Shown: one piece after another, positions 9,105 to 17,253 of the stretch
Layout of the letters: every line of letters starts with the position of its first letter
Position numbering within the stretch: position 1 is the stretch's first letter
Assembly: GCA_905234755.1 (NCBI GenBank)
Contig: CAJOIT010000006.1
Coordinates: forward strand, 62,001 to 126,000
Length of the DNA stretch: 64,000 nucleotides
DNA from: an uncultured Bacteroidales bacterium
GTDB lineage: Bacteria > Bacteroidota > Bacteroidia > Bacteroidales > ML635J-15
Reading direction: 5' to 3'
The notes under the pieces: generated by a model
Told to the model about the DNA's origin: nothing
Seen by the model: only the letters and a program-made list of their open reading frames with translations
Database searches by the model: none
Position numbers and translations under genes: made by a program

Positions 9105-10190
9105 TTACTTTATATTAATCTTTGTAATCTGCTCGAAAGTGCGCCGTGCGTGTTCGATGTTGTAGTCGGATTCACCGAAAACTGAATCGTAGAACATACG
9201 CAGACCAACTTCGCCACCACCTTTTTTGATGATATATACTATGCAAAGATTCTGCAATGCCACCGACAATGCAAGAATGTCAAGGTCGGTAGCCGAAAGC
9301 TGATGAAGCGCAAGCTTGTAGGCATCGTCGCTACATTCCTTTATGAGCCTCTGCAAATCGCCAAGCGTACGGAAACCCATCTTCAGGAGTGTTGTTATGT
9401 AACGCATGAGGTTGTCCTCGTAAATTTCAGCCTGATTTATTGTTGCAATCTTGTCAATTAGCTTCTTAAACGGCTTCATAGTGAGGTAACTGCGGAAGGT
9501 GTCGCTGTCGAGATTTACATCATCGAAGTTACCATCAGCCACAAGCGATTCCACATTGCGACGATAGTCATTTATTTCCTTGCGAATACGGCTGAATTGC
9601 TCGTCGGCAAGTTCCAGTACACCAGCAAGACGGTTCATGTTGCGAAGATGCTCCTTAGGCACTTCTATTCCCGACTTGTAGCCTGTGTCGTGGTACATTG
9701 TAGCCCACACATGCTGTAGAGCGGTGCGCATCTGTATTTCGAAACGATAATCGTTCAGTTCGGAATGTTCTGCATCGTAGTACAACGATTTCGGAATACG
9801 GCAGATGTAGTGAAGCGACATATATCCGAACCTGTCAAGGTCGAGAGCCTTGCGCTTGTCAACCGAATTTTCCCAATCGACTTCAAAAATCTTGTCGATG
9901 AGAGCCGAAATCTTGTCAACCTCCTCGGTATAGAAAGTAATTATACGCGTTCCTAAAATGTCGGTAATGTCTGATAGAAATTTGTACTTGTGTCCTTTGA
10001 GCTCAAGCTTACCAGCAAGACTATTTTCTGTCTTTATTCTTGTCTCTATAGCGGTGACATATATGTTATTGTCGGACACGCACTTTTCGAGCTGCTCACG
10101 CACAATTTCCTTCATCTTTTCAAATATCGCCATATTCTCGCGATATTCGTCAAGAATCATTTGACAGTGAAAGTCAAGGTTGTATTCCAT
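9105..10190 (-). CDS. Stand-alone RelA/SpoT-domain alarmone synthetase
   Basis: A 361-residue protein from the ATG at 10190 (an in-frame TTG lies two codons upstream). Residues about 40-210 are a RelA/SpoT nucleotidyltransferase domain with the usual motifs: R-I-K-x-x-x-S-x-x-x-K, D-I-L-G-T-R, G-Y-M-S-L-H-Y and E-I-Q-M-R-T-A-L-Q-H-V-W-A. Active alarmone synthetases keep these residues, so pyrophosphate transfer from ATP to GTP/GDP is expected; some relatives (toxSAS enzymes) modify tRNA or make ppApp instead. It has no HD, TGS or ACT domain. The C-terminal 130 residues are helical and unfamiliar. A separate HD-domain protein is encoded just downstream and a STAS protein just upstream. Confidence 0.85.
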   Translation of the reverse strand: MEYNLDFHCQMILDEYRENMAIFEKMKEIVREQLEKCVSDNNIYVTAIETRIKTENSLAGKLELKGHKYKFLSDITDILGTRIITFYTEEVDKISALIDKIFEVDWENSVDKRKALDLDRFGYMSLHYICRIPKSLYYDAEHSELNDYRFEIQMRTALQHVWATMYHDTGYKSGIEVPKEHLRNMNRLAGVLELADEQFSRIRKEINDYRRNVESLVADGNFDDVNLDSDTFRSYLTMKPFKKLIDKIATINQAEIYEDNLMRYITTLLKMGFRTLGDLQRLIKECSDDAYKLALHQLSATDLDILALSVALQNLCIVYIIKKGGGEVGLRMFYDSVFGESDYNIEHARRTFEQITKINIK

Positions 10191-10209
10191 CTTCAAGCCA
10201 ACGGCAAAA

Positions 10210-10512
10210 TTAAACTATCTTGATAATGTTCGAGAAACCAGTTATGTCGAAAACTTCCTTAACCTGTGGTTTCATGTTTTTAAGAACAAGATTTCCTTTT
10301 CTGGCTGTTACGCTTTTCTGTAACATAAGGAACATTCTCAAACCTTGGCTCGATGTGTATTCCAAACCTGTGCAGTCCATTTCGATGTCGGGATTATCGC
10401 CCTGCATAAGTGGAGTAATGTCCTGCATGAACTTGTCGGCTGTTGTCGTGTCAAGTCGTCCGTTCAAAACTACAAAGGTCTTGTTTCCTGTATTTTCAAT
10501 ATTAACTTCCAT
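10210..10512 (-). CDS. STAS-domain anti-anti-sigma-type protein
   Basis: A 100-residue single STAS domain like RsbV/SpoIIAA. The phosphoacceptor region reads C-T-G-L-E-Y-T-S-S-Q-G-L-R, with Ser54/Ser55 where the partner-switching kinase phosphorylates RsbV. In known systems the unphosphorylated form binds the kinase and frees its other target. It sits between the phosphatase gene (ten bases upstream) and the alarmone synthetase gene (19 bases downstream), so the phosphatase and kinase for its cycle are encoded in the same operon. No sigma factor gene is present nearby. Confidence 0.88.
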   Translation of the reverse strand: MEVNIENTGNKTFVVLNGRLDTTTADKFMQDITPLMQGDNPDIEMDCTGLEYTSSQGLRMFLMLQKSVTARKGNLVLKNMKPQVKEVFDITGFSNIIKIV

Positions 10513-10522
10513 AAATATATGC

Positions 10523-12427
10523 TTATATTTTTATTGCAAAAATTGTTATATCATCATTCTGTTCGTTGTCACCAGCAAAGCTCTTTACTGCATCTAATAC
10601 TGCCGAAACCATTTCTTCGGGATTTAGATTCTTGAATTCGGGTGTGGACACAAATTGCAGAAGTCGATCTTCGCCAAATTGTTCCTTGTCGGCTTTTTCT
10701 GCTTCTGTCACACCATCAGTGTAAAGCAGGAGCCTTGTTCCAGGGCACAAATCCAAACTTTCGGACTTGTATTCGAAGCCATTCCATACACCAACAGCCA
10801 TATTCGGAATTGCCTTGAGATAGTACGGCTTTTCTTCGGGAGGAATGACAATTATCGGGTTGTGACCTGCATTGCATAATTCCATCTTCTTGGTTTCTAG
10901 GTCGATACAGCCAACAAACAAGGTAACGAACATATTTGCCTCATTGTTCTTGGCAACACTATTGTTTATCCTTGTTACAACATCCTTGGCAGGCAATCCC
11001 AAATCGGCAAACAAGTGACACATTACCCTCGTTATAGCCATTACGAAAGCTGCAGGTACGCCCTTTCCCGAAACATCTCCCACCGAGAAATAAAGATGGT
11101 TGTTGAAAATTGTGAAATCGTAAAGGTCGCCACCGACTTCCTTTGCTGGAATCACCTTGGCATTAAGCGCGCATCGGCTGTCGTTTGGGAAATTCTTCGG
11201 AAGCATTCCTTCCTGTATTTTCTGGCCGATGTATAACTGTGTTTCCATGCGCTTCTTGGCCGATGTAGCCGTTTCAATTTGCTCAAGGTAGGTCACTAAG
11301 GACTGCTGCATAAACGCCAACGAGTCGCGTAGTGTTAGAATCTCATCTTTCGACTTAACCTCAGGAAGCTGGGTATGGAAATCGCCATTTGCGATATTTA
11401 GTGCAGAGACAGAAAAGTCTTTAATCGGTTGCGTTAGTTTCCTTATTATGCGATAGCATATTATGAACATTATCAGCAATCCCAACAATCCCACTATGAT
11501 AAGTACGAGATGCATTTGTGATGTCCGCTCAAGCACTTCGCTGTACTGGCAAGTTATTGACATCGACCAGCCGTTAGTGAGCGGTGCATATACGGCAAAT
11601 GCCCAGCCATGTCTAGTAGAAAAGCGCATTGTTCCGCTATCACCGGCAACCATGCTCTTAGAAATTTCCATTAAATTCCCATTAAACATAGTGTCGGCTA
11701 CTTCAATTGCCGACTCTCCGGCAAGATTAAATTCCGAACCAGATGTAAGGAATCTGCCTTGTGCGCTTATGAGTACAGTTTGTGAATGCTCGTACGGATG
11801 TATTGCGGAAACCTTTTCAGAAAGCCAATCAAGTGAAATGTCGGCAGTGATAATAGCGTATATGCGACCAGTGGAGTCTTTTAACGGATAACTGTATGTT
11901 GTCATCATTTGCTCGCCACCACCAGCATCAAAGTATGGCTCGCTCCAATGCGGATTACCAGTATTTTTAGGTACGGTGTACCATTCCTGTGTAAAGTAGT
12001 CGTTTGTCTCGGATCCTAGTTCCTTGCTTTTAAGTTCGTGGGTAATAGCATCTTCGTATGAATATGGTGAAAAGAAATGCCTGCCTTCAAAATAGCACGA
12101 GTCGAAAGCTATGGCACTGCCTATGATGTATGTGTTTTCTTCTACAACCTTGCGTGTAATGTGATAAAGGTAATCTTCGTCCGTATCATTTTCCTTTGCC
12201 AGCCACGAAGCGTCCTTCACAGTGGACTCCACAGTCTGCAATGTTTTCTCCACATCGAGTATTGTGGCTTTCAATATGTTTGATGCGCTTCGCTTTGCCT
12301 CATCGGAAATAAGCAGATGAGACGATACCGCAACAATGCTAAGTACAATCACAAATAAGATTGTAACTATCAGCAGCACATTGAGGCTTAATCTCGTTGA
12401 AAATGATTTTGATTTTGAACGAATCAT
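10523..12427 (-). CDS. Membrane SpoIIE/PP2C-family phosphatase with extracytoplasmic sensor and HAMP
   Basis: The 634-residue protein has an N-terminal membrane segment (about residues 13-36), a periplasmic region of about 280 residues that looks like a dCache sensor, a second membrane segment (about 325-348), a HAMP linker and a C-terminal PP2C phosphatase of the SpoIIE/RsbU class. Phosphatase motifs are E-V-G-G-D-L-Y-D-F, G-D-V-S-G-K-G-V-P-A-A, N-A-G-H-N-P, Y-T-D-G-V-T-E and N-D-D-I-T-I, which keep the metal-binding aspartates. It should dephosphorylate the STAS protein encoded directly downstream in response to an external signal. The upstream kinase gene is five bases away. Confidence 0.92.
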   Translation of the reverse strand: MIRSKSKSFSTRLSLNVLLIVTILFVIVLSIVAVSSHLLISDEAKRSASNILKATILDVEKTLQTVESTVKDASWLAKENDTDEDYLYHITRKVVEENTYIIGSAIAFDSCYFEGRHFFSPYSYEDAITHELKSKELGSETNDYFTQEWYTVPKNTGNPHWSEPYFDAGGGEQMMTTYSYPLKDSTGRIYAIITADISLDWLSEKVSAIHPYEHSQTVLISAQGRFLTSGSEFNLAGESAIEVADTMFNGNLMEISKSMVAGDSGTMRFSTRHGWAFAVYAPLTNGWSMSITCQYSEVLERTSQMHLVLIIVGLLGLLIMFIICYRIIRKLTQPIKDFSVSALNIANGDFHTQLPEVKSKDEILTLRDSLAFMQQSLVTYLEQIETATSAKKRMETQLYIGQKIQEGMLPKNFPNDSRCALNAKVIPAKEVGGDLYDFTIFNNHLYFSVGDVSGKGVPAAFVMAITRVMCHLFADLGLPAKDVVTRINNSVAKNNEANMFVTLFVGCIDLETKKMELCNAGHNPIIVIPPEEKPYYLKAIPNMAVGVWNGFEYKSESLDLCPGTRLLLYTDGVTEAEKADKEQFGEDRLLQFVSTPEFKNLNPEEMVSAVLDAVKSFAGDNEQNDDITIFAIKI

Positions 12428-12432
12428 AGCAC

Positions 12433-12843
12433 CTATTCTTTAGCGATTTCCTTTTTCATTGTAAGAATATTGCATCCGTCCTCGTAGCGATACTGAACCT
12501 CGTCCATAAGCTGCTTGCACAGATAAATGCCCAAACCACCGATTTCCCTCTCTTCGAGTGGCAGATTGATGTCGGGATCCTCCTTTTCAAGTGGATTAAA
12601 CGGTTTGCCCGCATCTTTCAAGGTAATTGTAAGCATCAAACCATTTACATCGAGGTCGGTGCCGACTTCCATCCATCCAATACCGTCCTTGTATGCATAC
12701 TGCACGACATTCTCCACCGTCTCCTCTATGGAAAGTCGCAGTTTGAAACGCAAATCCTCGTCTTTTGGCATATCCGAAGACGACATAAGGTATTCAATAA
12801 TCTCAGCAGTTTTATCCTTAATTGGATTGAAAAGCTTCTTCAT
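12433..12843 (-). CDS. RsbW/SpoIIAB-type histidine-kinase-like ATPase
   Basis: A 136-residue GHKL ATPase. The N-box reads E-E-T-V-E-N-V-V, the G1 box D-A-G-K-P-F-N-P and the G2 box G-G-L-G-I. Proteins of this class phosphorylate a STAS partner on serine and alternately bind another target, classically a sigma factor. It is the first gene of the operon, starting 20 bases downstream of a -7 element. Because no sigma factor gene accompanies it, its second target is unknown: either a sigma factor elsewhere or one of the alarmone enzymes in the same operon. Confidence 0.9.
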   Translation of the reverse strand: MKKLFNPIKDKTAEIIEYLMSSSDMPKDEDLRFKLRLSIEETVENVVQYAYKDGIGWMEVGTDLDVNGLMLTITLKDAGKPFNPLEKEDPDINLPLEEREIGGLGIYLCKQLMDEVQYRYEDGCNILTMKKEIAKE

Positions 12844-12862
12844 TGGTCAAAAATTTAGTTGA

Positions 12863-12895
12863 CAAATTTACACATTTTTTTACCATGGTAAAAAA
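12863..12895 (-). promoter_or_regulatory. Promoter and palindromic operator candidate of the five-gene operon
   Basis: On the minus strand TAAATTTG (12870-12863) matches the TAnnTTTG -7 element, 20 bases before the start codon at 12843. Just upstream, 12876-12895 is a perfect 20-base palindrome, TTTTT-TACCATGGTA-AAAAA, covering the -33 region. A dimeric regulator bound there would block RNA polymerase; this is inference. Confidence 0.55.
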
Positions 12896-12939
12896 GTTTT
12901 TTTGATTCTCGCATTTTGTAATGTAGTTTTTGATTTCTG

Positions 12940-13290
12940 GTTTTTGGTTTATGGTTGTTTGAAATAGTTTGAGATGGTTTGAAGTTGTTTAATATTGTTT
13001 GATATTGTTCTAATTACGAAACCACCATAAACTTATAAACAACATCAAACGGCGTCAGCCATCAAACCCAGAAACATTGAAACGTCGTAGGCATATAAAC
13101 GGGCGAAGCCCATAGAAACAAAAAAGCGGAATCAGATGCTGAAACAAGTTCAGTATGACATTCCGCTTTTTTAGAAACAGCGAAGCGTCAAACGGGCGAA
13201 GCCCACAGAAACAGCGAAGCGTAGAACGGCATTGCCCTCAACGAAGTTAACCTTTAGCTCGGCGTACGCCAAGCCCAGAAACGGGCGCTG
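12940..13290. repeat. Dispersed-repeat spacer with a long inverted repeat
   Basis: The gap between the operon and the Na/Pi gene is filled with GTTTGA/TGGTTT-type degenerate repeats, GAAAC-GGGCGAAGCCC units (several copies from about 13030) and one clear inverted repeat: a 13-base arm containing AAGCGGAAT at 13120-13132 and its complement at 13160-13172, with a smaller CTGAA/TTCAG stem inside. No gene is visible. The arms end in A- and T-runs, so the element could also stop transcription in either direction. Confidence 0.6.
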
Positions 13291-13295
13291 CCCTC

Positions 13296-14972
13296 CTACA
13301 CCAACCTTCGTATCGATTTTCCAACATTTATCAAGTGGTCGGCAACACGCTCGGCATTTGACGACAACGACAAGTACTCGGCACCAACATTAGGCGAACA
13401 AAGACCAAGCGACATTCGTGCTATATGACTGGTTTCCATGTGCTTTGTATATTCATCTATCTTGTCTTCTATCTTGTCGGCTTCGGCAAAAGCATCGAAA
13501 TCTTCATCATTATATGCCTTCATTATCTTGTCGTACAAATCGTTGATAAGAGTTCGCACATTCTCGATTTCCTCCACAGCCTGCGATGAAAACTTTTCGC
13601 CCGACTCCTTAAGCATTCCTGCGTACTCGACAATGTTTTCGGCATAATCGCCTATACGCTCAATGTCGCGAACAGTGCGGAAAGTAGTAGTAAGATAGTT
13701 GTGGTCTTTTTCGCTCATCTGCCTCTTTTTCGACAACTTAACAACATAGTCAATGATTGCTGTATTGAGGAAATTCAACTGATTCTCTTCTTTTGCAAAC
13801 TTTTCCTTCTCAGTGAAATCCAACTTGGTAACAATGTCCAACGAGCGGTTGAAATTGCCAATAGCAATCTGCGCCATGTTTACTATTTCGTGCTTTGTCT
13901 GCTGTACTGCCACCGGCGGAGTCTGCAACATATTGTCATCGACAAAGAAAAGTCTTGGACTGTCTGGATCTGTTTCGACCTTGTCGGGAATCAACTTGCA
14001 AACCAACTTAACGAGCGCACCAGTCAAAGGAAGAACAATTATTACAGTTGCAACATTGAATATCGTATGGAACATTGCAAGTTGCATCTGCGGCACATCG
14101 GGGAACATGTGATGGAAAATATTTCCAAAACTCATATCCTTAGAGAACAATCCCATGATAAAGGCAGCCACAAGGAACAAGACCGCACCGCTGACATTGA
14201 ATATCAGGTGAATCATTGCCGTGCGCTGTGCGTTTCGTCCGCTAGTAACACCAGCAACTATTGCCACCACGCAGGAACCGACATTCGAACCTATTGTCAG
14301 GAAAATACCTTGGTCGAGCGTCACAAGACCAGTCACCACCATGGCAAGTGCAATGGATGTCATCACTGACGAACTTTGTATTATAGCGGTGAAAATTGCA
14401 CCAATAAGCACGAGCAAAATCGGGTTGCTAATTCCTGCAAGGAAAGTCTTTACGGAGTCCATCTCGGCAAAATCGGACATGGATGAACTCATCAAACTCA
14501 AACCGACGAACAGCATACCGAAACCAGTGAAAATTCCGCCCATTCGTTTCCAGAAGTCGCTTTTCGAGAACAGCATTGCGAAAGCGCCAATGCCTGCAAA
14601 TGCCGAGAAAATTACGGTTGTGGAAAGCACATTTTCGCCAAACATACCAAGGGCAACAATCTGCGCCGTGATAGTAGTACCAATGTTTGCACCGTATATC
14701 ATTGTTGCCGCTTGTGCAAGTGATATTATTCCTGCATTCACGAAACCAATTACCATCACGGTGGTAGCACCAGAACTTTGTATTGCTGCCGTACCAAGCG
14801 CACCAATTCCTACTCCTAGCAGTTTACTTTTTGATGCCTTTGCAAATAGATTTTTAAGTTTGCTTGAACTTGCCGATTCGAGGTTTGTACTCATCATCTG
14901 GCAGGCGATAAGGAAAATTCCTATTCCTGCAAGCAGTGTCAGTATTGCTGAAATTATTGCTGTTGTTGTCAT
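13296..14972 (-). CDS. Na+/phosphate cotransporter family protein with PhoU-like tail
   Basis: Start chosen at the ATG at 14972 (M-T-T-T-A-I-I-S), since the upstream extension is basic and lies in the presumed leader. The 558-residue protein has two inverted membrane repeats carrying the family signature Q-S-S: G-A-A-x-Q-S-S-G-A-T-T-type near the N-terminus and A-I-I-Q-S-S-S-V-M-T-S about 150 residues later. The last 200 residues are cytoplasmic and helical with D-I-E-R-I-G-D and E-R-V-A-D-H motifs, as in PhoU. The family imports phosphate with sodium, although some bacterial members may handle other anions. Transcribed alone. Confidence 0.9.
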   Translation of the reverse strand: MTTTAIISAILTLLAGIGIFLIACQMMSTNLESASSSKLKNLFAKASKSKLLGVGIGALGTAAIQSSGATTVMVIGFVNAGIISLAQAATMIYGANIGTTITAQIVALGMFGENVLSTTVIFSAFAGIGAFAMLFSKSDFWKRMGGIFTGFGMLFVGLSLMSSSMSDFAEMDSVKTFLAGISNPILLVLIGAIFTAIIQSSSVMTSIALAMVVTGLVTLDQGIFLTIGSNVGSCVVAIVAGVTSGRNAQRTAMIHLIFNVSGAVLFLVAAFIMGLFSKDMSFGNIFHHMFPDVPQMQLAMFHTIFNVATVIIVLPLTGALVKLVCKLIPDKVETDPDSPRLFFVDDNMLQTPPVAVQQTKHEIVNMAQIAIGNFNRSLDIVTKLDFTEKEKFAKEENQLNFLNTAIIDYVVKLSKKRQMSEKDHNYLTTTFRTVRDIERIGDYAENIVEYAGMLKESGEKFSSQAVEEIENVRTLINDLYDKIMKAYNDEDFDAFAEADKIEDKIDEYTKHMETSHIARMSLGLCSPNVGAEYLSLSSNAERVADHLINVGKSIRRLV

Positions 14973-15054
14973 GTCAAAAAAGTGGCGTTGGCATTTTATC
15001 GAAGGCGAAAACACCCCGTTTCACAAAAAAATTTTTTGCAAAATAAGCATTTTA

Positions 15055-15062
15055 CAAATTTA
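15055..15062 (-). promoter_or_regulatory. -7 element for the Na/Pi transporter gene
   Basis: On the minus strand TAAATTTG fits TAnnTTTG, giving a leader of about 75 bases before the ATG at 14972. Confidence 0.5.
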
Positions 15063-15234
15063 ATTGAAAAGGGAAAATAATGTTATTCGGCATAATTTTT
15101 AACAGGGAAAGCTCATAAAAAATTTTATAATAAAAGTTATAATAATAAAAATTATAAAAGCAACCTCTAATTATCACATAATATTGATACATAGTGTTTT
15201 ATCAATCGTGACATTTTGCAAATCTGCATAAAAA

Positions 15235-15256
15235 AAGAATGTCTTGTGACATTCTT
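15235..15256 (-). terminator. Terminator of the initiator tRNA gene
   Basis: AAGAATGTC and GACATTCTT pair across a four-base loop just after the tRNA 3' end on the minus strand, followed by a run of seven T on that strand. Confidence 0.85.
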
Positions 15257-15260
15257 ACCT

Positions 15261-15336
<76 letters not shown>

Positions 15337-15346
15337 ATTGCGGGTG

Positions 15347-15354
15347 CAAAAGTA
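15347..15354 (-). promoter_or_regulatory. -7 element for tRNA-fMet
   Basis: Minus-strand TACTTTTG fits TAnnTTTG and lies ten bases upstream of the mature tRNA 5' end. Confidence 0.65.
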
Positions 15355-15392
15355 CAACAAAAATTGAAAATTGCAAAAAGTTTTTTGAAAAA

Positions 15393-15427
15393 ATATATAG
15401 GGGATGGTTAAACCACCCCCTATATAT
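15393..15427 (-). terminator. Terminator of the barrel/TPR gene pair
   Basis: ATATATAGGGG and CCCCTATATAT form an 11-base-pair stem, extended by TGG/CCA after single unpaired bases, with a five-base loop. On the minus strand a TTTTTT run follows, placed 16 bases after the stop codon at 15443. Confidence 0.85.
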
Positions 15428-15442
15428 CATATGTTTTAGCCC

Positions 15443-17251
15443 TTAAAACAAATATGTCAACCCAGCCATTACATTGAATCCCTGCGCGCGGTAGTTGTTC
15501 CAAATGTAGTATCGCTGGCAAGCTATGTTGTTGAGATAGAGAAATGCGCTGAAATTGTCGTCGAACTTGTACTCGCCAAAGAGATTCACATCAATCACTG
15601 CCTTCATCTTCTTAGCAAACATTACTCCTTCGACATATTCCTTTGCAAAGCACCTGTTCAGGAAATAGCCTTCGATACCAAACGAAATCTTGTTGGTAAG
15701 ACGGTACGAAGCCCTCAGGCTAACATCCAAGTCTGGCATCTGCCACGGACGCGCATCAGCAATTTTAGGAGCATTAAGCGCTCTTGAATCTCCCAACTTT
15801 ATATAATAGTAGTAGTGCGCCTTCAGCATAATGTCAAGTCCTGGTGTAAGGTCACGCATCGAAAGTTCGGCGTATGCTCCAACTCGGTCAACATCCATAT
15901 ATTCCATCTTGAACTTATTTTGCAATGGAAGTGTAGTATCGTTGACAAAGAAAGCCATATAGTCTATGTGTGAGTAATTGGCATTTATGTGAAGATAAAT
16001 CTTGCTGCTTATGTTTGCCTTTACACCTAAATTAGCCTCATGCTGATAGCTAGTATTATGATACCCTTCATAGCTGTTTATAAACGGATTAACAGTAGAA
16101 ATAAATTCAAGGTTGTTTGTCTGCAAATGTCCGCCATAACTTACATACGGAAGAATAGTATTGCTAATATTCAATTGAGCATATACATCTGGATATATAT
16201 AAAAAGCATTCTCTATATTTATCAAATCAAAGCACATATTTGCGCCAGCTCGTACTTGCCATTTTTCATTTTCAAAGCGAAAATACGGCTCTGCGTTTAG
16301 ATACATTTCGTTTAACGACGACATCTTTGCAGGAACACCAAAACCAATCGTGCCTACCACTACATTCGGATTAGGATATGCAGCCATCTTGTTGGCATTG
16401 AAGAGATAATCAAGGTCGAGTCCATAACTGATATTCTTTACCGAACGACCAATATTTGCAATAACATCAACCTTGTGCTGATAGTCCTTTGTCTTGGTAA
16501 AGAAATACTGGTAGCCTAAACCTAACTTGTAGTTCCAATGCTTCTTGCCAGTCTGCTGGGATTCGAATACCATATTAGCCCCTACCCTATTAAAACGCTG
16601 TTTTTCAACCTCATCGCGTGTGTCAACATAATCGAAGGTATCCCAGTTGATAGTGTCGGTATTGCCATAAACCTTCGGGTCGTAGCCGTAATAGTTTATT
16701 CCATTTGACGAGAAATAAATCTTGCCCGAAAGCACCGACTTTGCAAACAATTTCTTGCCAAATGCCTCGATGCGACTGTCATCGTAGCCAGAATAAATCT
16801 TTTGATCCAGGTAATTCTTTATCTTTCCGAATGATGAATGGTGGTGTGCAGCAATGCCTAACGAATAGTTCTTCTGTCGCTTTGAATTGATATACAGCTC
16901 GGCAAACGGTGAAATGTAGTTTCCGTATCCCACCTTCACAAAGCCAGTATTCAATGGTTTCAGAGCTTCGCCCTTAACTGTTGCAGCAGAAATCTTTTGC
17001 GGAGTAAAGCTTGTGCGGTACATTGTGGGCATTACCGAATATTCGAATTTTGGCTCGGTCTTCACGGTGTCGGATATCACAGGAAGGCTCTGTATTCTGC
17101 TTGCATCCTTAAGCACCGGCGAATAATCGTTGTAAATTACAACCGTCTGTTCTTCAAGGGTATTGTCCTCCTGAGCCATAAGGCTACATCCTAGCACAAC
17201 AAATGCTATCAGCAAGGTCAAATATTTCATATCGTTAGTTTTTCGCTTCAT
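15443..17251 (-). CDS. Outer-membrane beta-barrel protein
   Basis: The ATG at 17251 is chosen because the only longer start is a TTG overlapping the upstream stop; M-K-Y-L-T-L-L at 17230 is an alternative. A signal peptide ends S-L-M-A-Q. The mature part (about 570 residues) begins with a short periplasmic segment containing V-V-I-Y-N-D-Y-S-P-V-L-K-D-A, then alternates short aromatic-rich strands (Y-x-L-G, F-x-Y) to the C-terminal Y-L-F, typical of a 16-plus-strand barrel. There is no TonB plug or TonB box, so it is not a standard TonB-dependent receptor. It starts two bases after the giant TPR gene, implying a joint function. Confidence 0.78.
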   Translation of the reverse strand: MKRKTNDMKYLTLLIAFVVLGCSLMAQEDNTLEEQTVVIYNDYSPVLKDASRIQSLPVISDTVKTEPKFEYSVMPTMYRTSFTPQKISAATVKGEALKPLNTGFVKVGYGNYISPFAELYINSKRQKNYSLGIAAHHHSSFGKIKNYLDQKIYSGYDDSRIEAFGKKLFAKSVLSGKIYFSSNGINYYGYDPKVYGNTDTINWDTFDYVDTRDEVEKQRFNRVGANMVFESQQTGKKHWNYKLGLGYQYFFTKTKDYQHKVDVIANIGRSVKNISYGLDLDYLFNANKMAAYPNPNVVVGTIGFGVPAKMSSLNEMYLNAEPYFRFENEKWQVRAGANMCFDLINIENAFYIYPDVYAQLNISNTILPYVSYGGHLQTNNLEFISTVNPFINSYEGYHNTSYQHEANLGVKANISSKIYLHINANYSHIDYMAFFVNDTTLPLQNKFKMEYMDVDRVGAYAELSMRDLTPGLDIMLKAHYYYYIKLGDSRALNAPKIADARPWQMPDLDVSLRASYRLTNKISFGIEGYFLNRCFAKEYVEGVMFAKKMKAVIDVNLFGEYKFDDNFSAFLYLNNIACQRYYIWNNYRAQGFNVMAGLTYLF

Positions 17252-17253
17252 TT

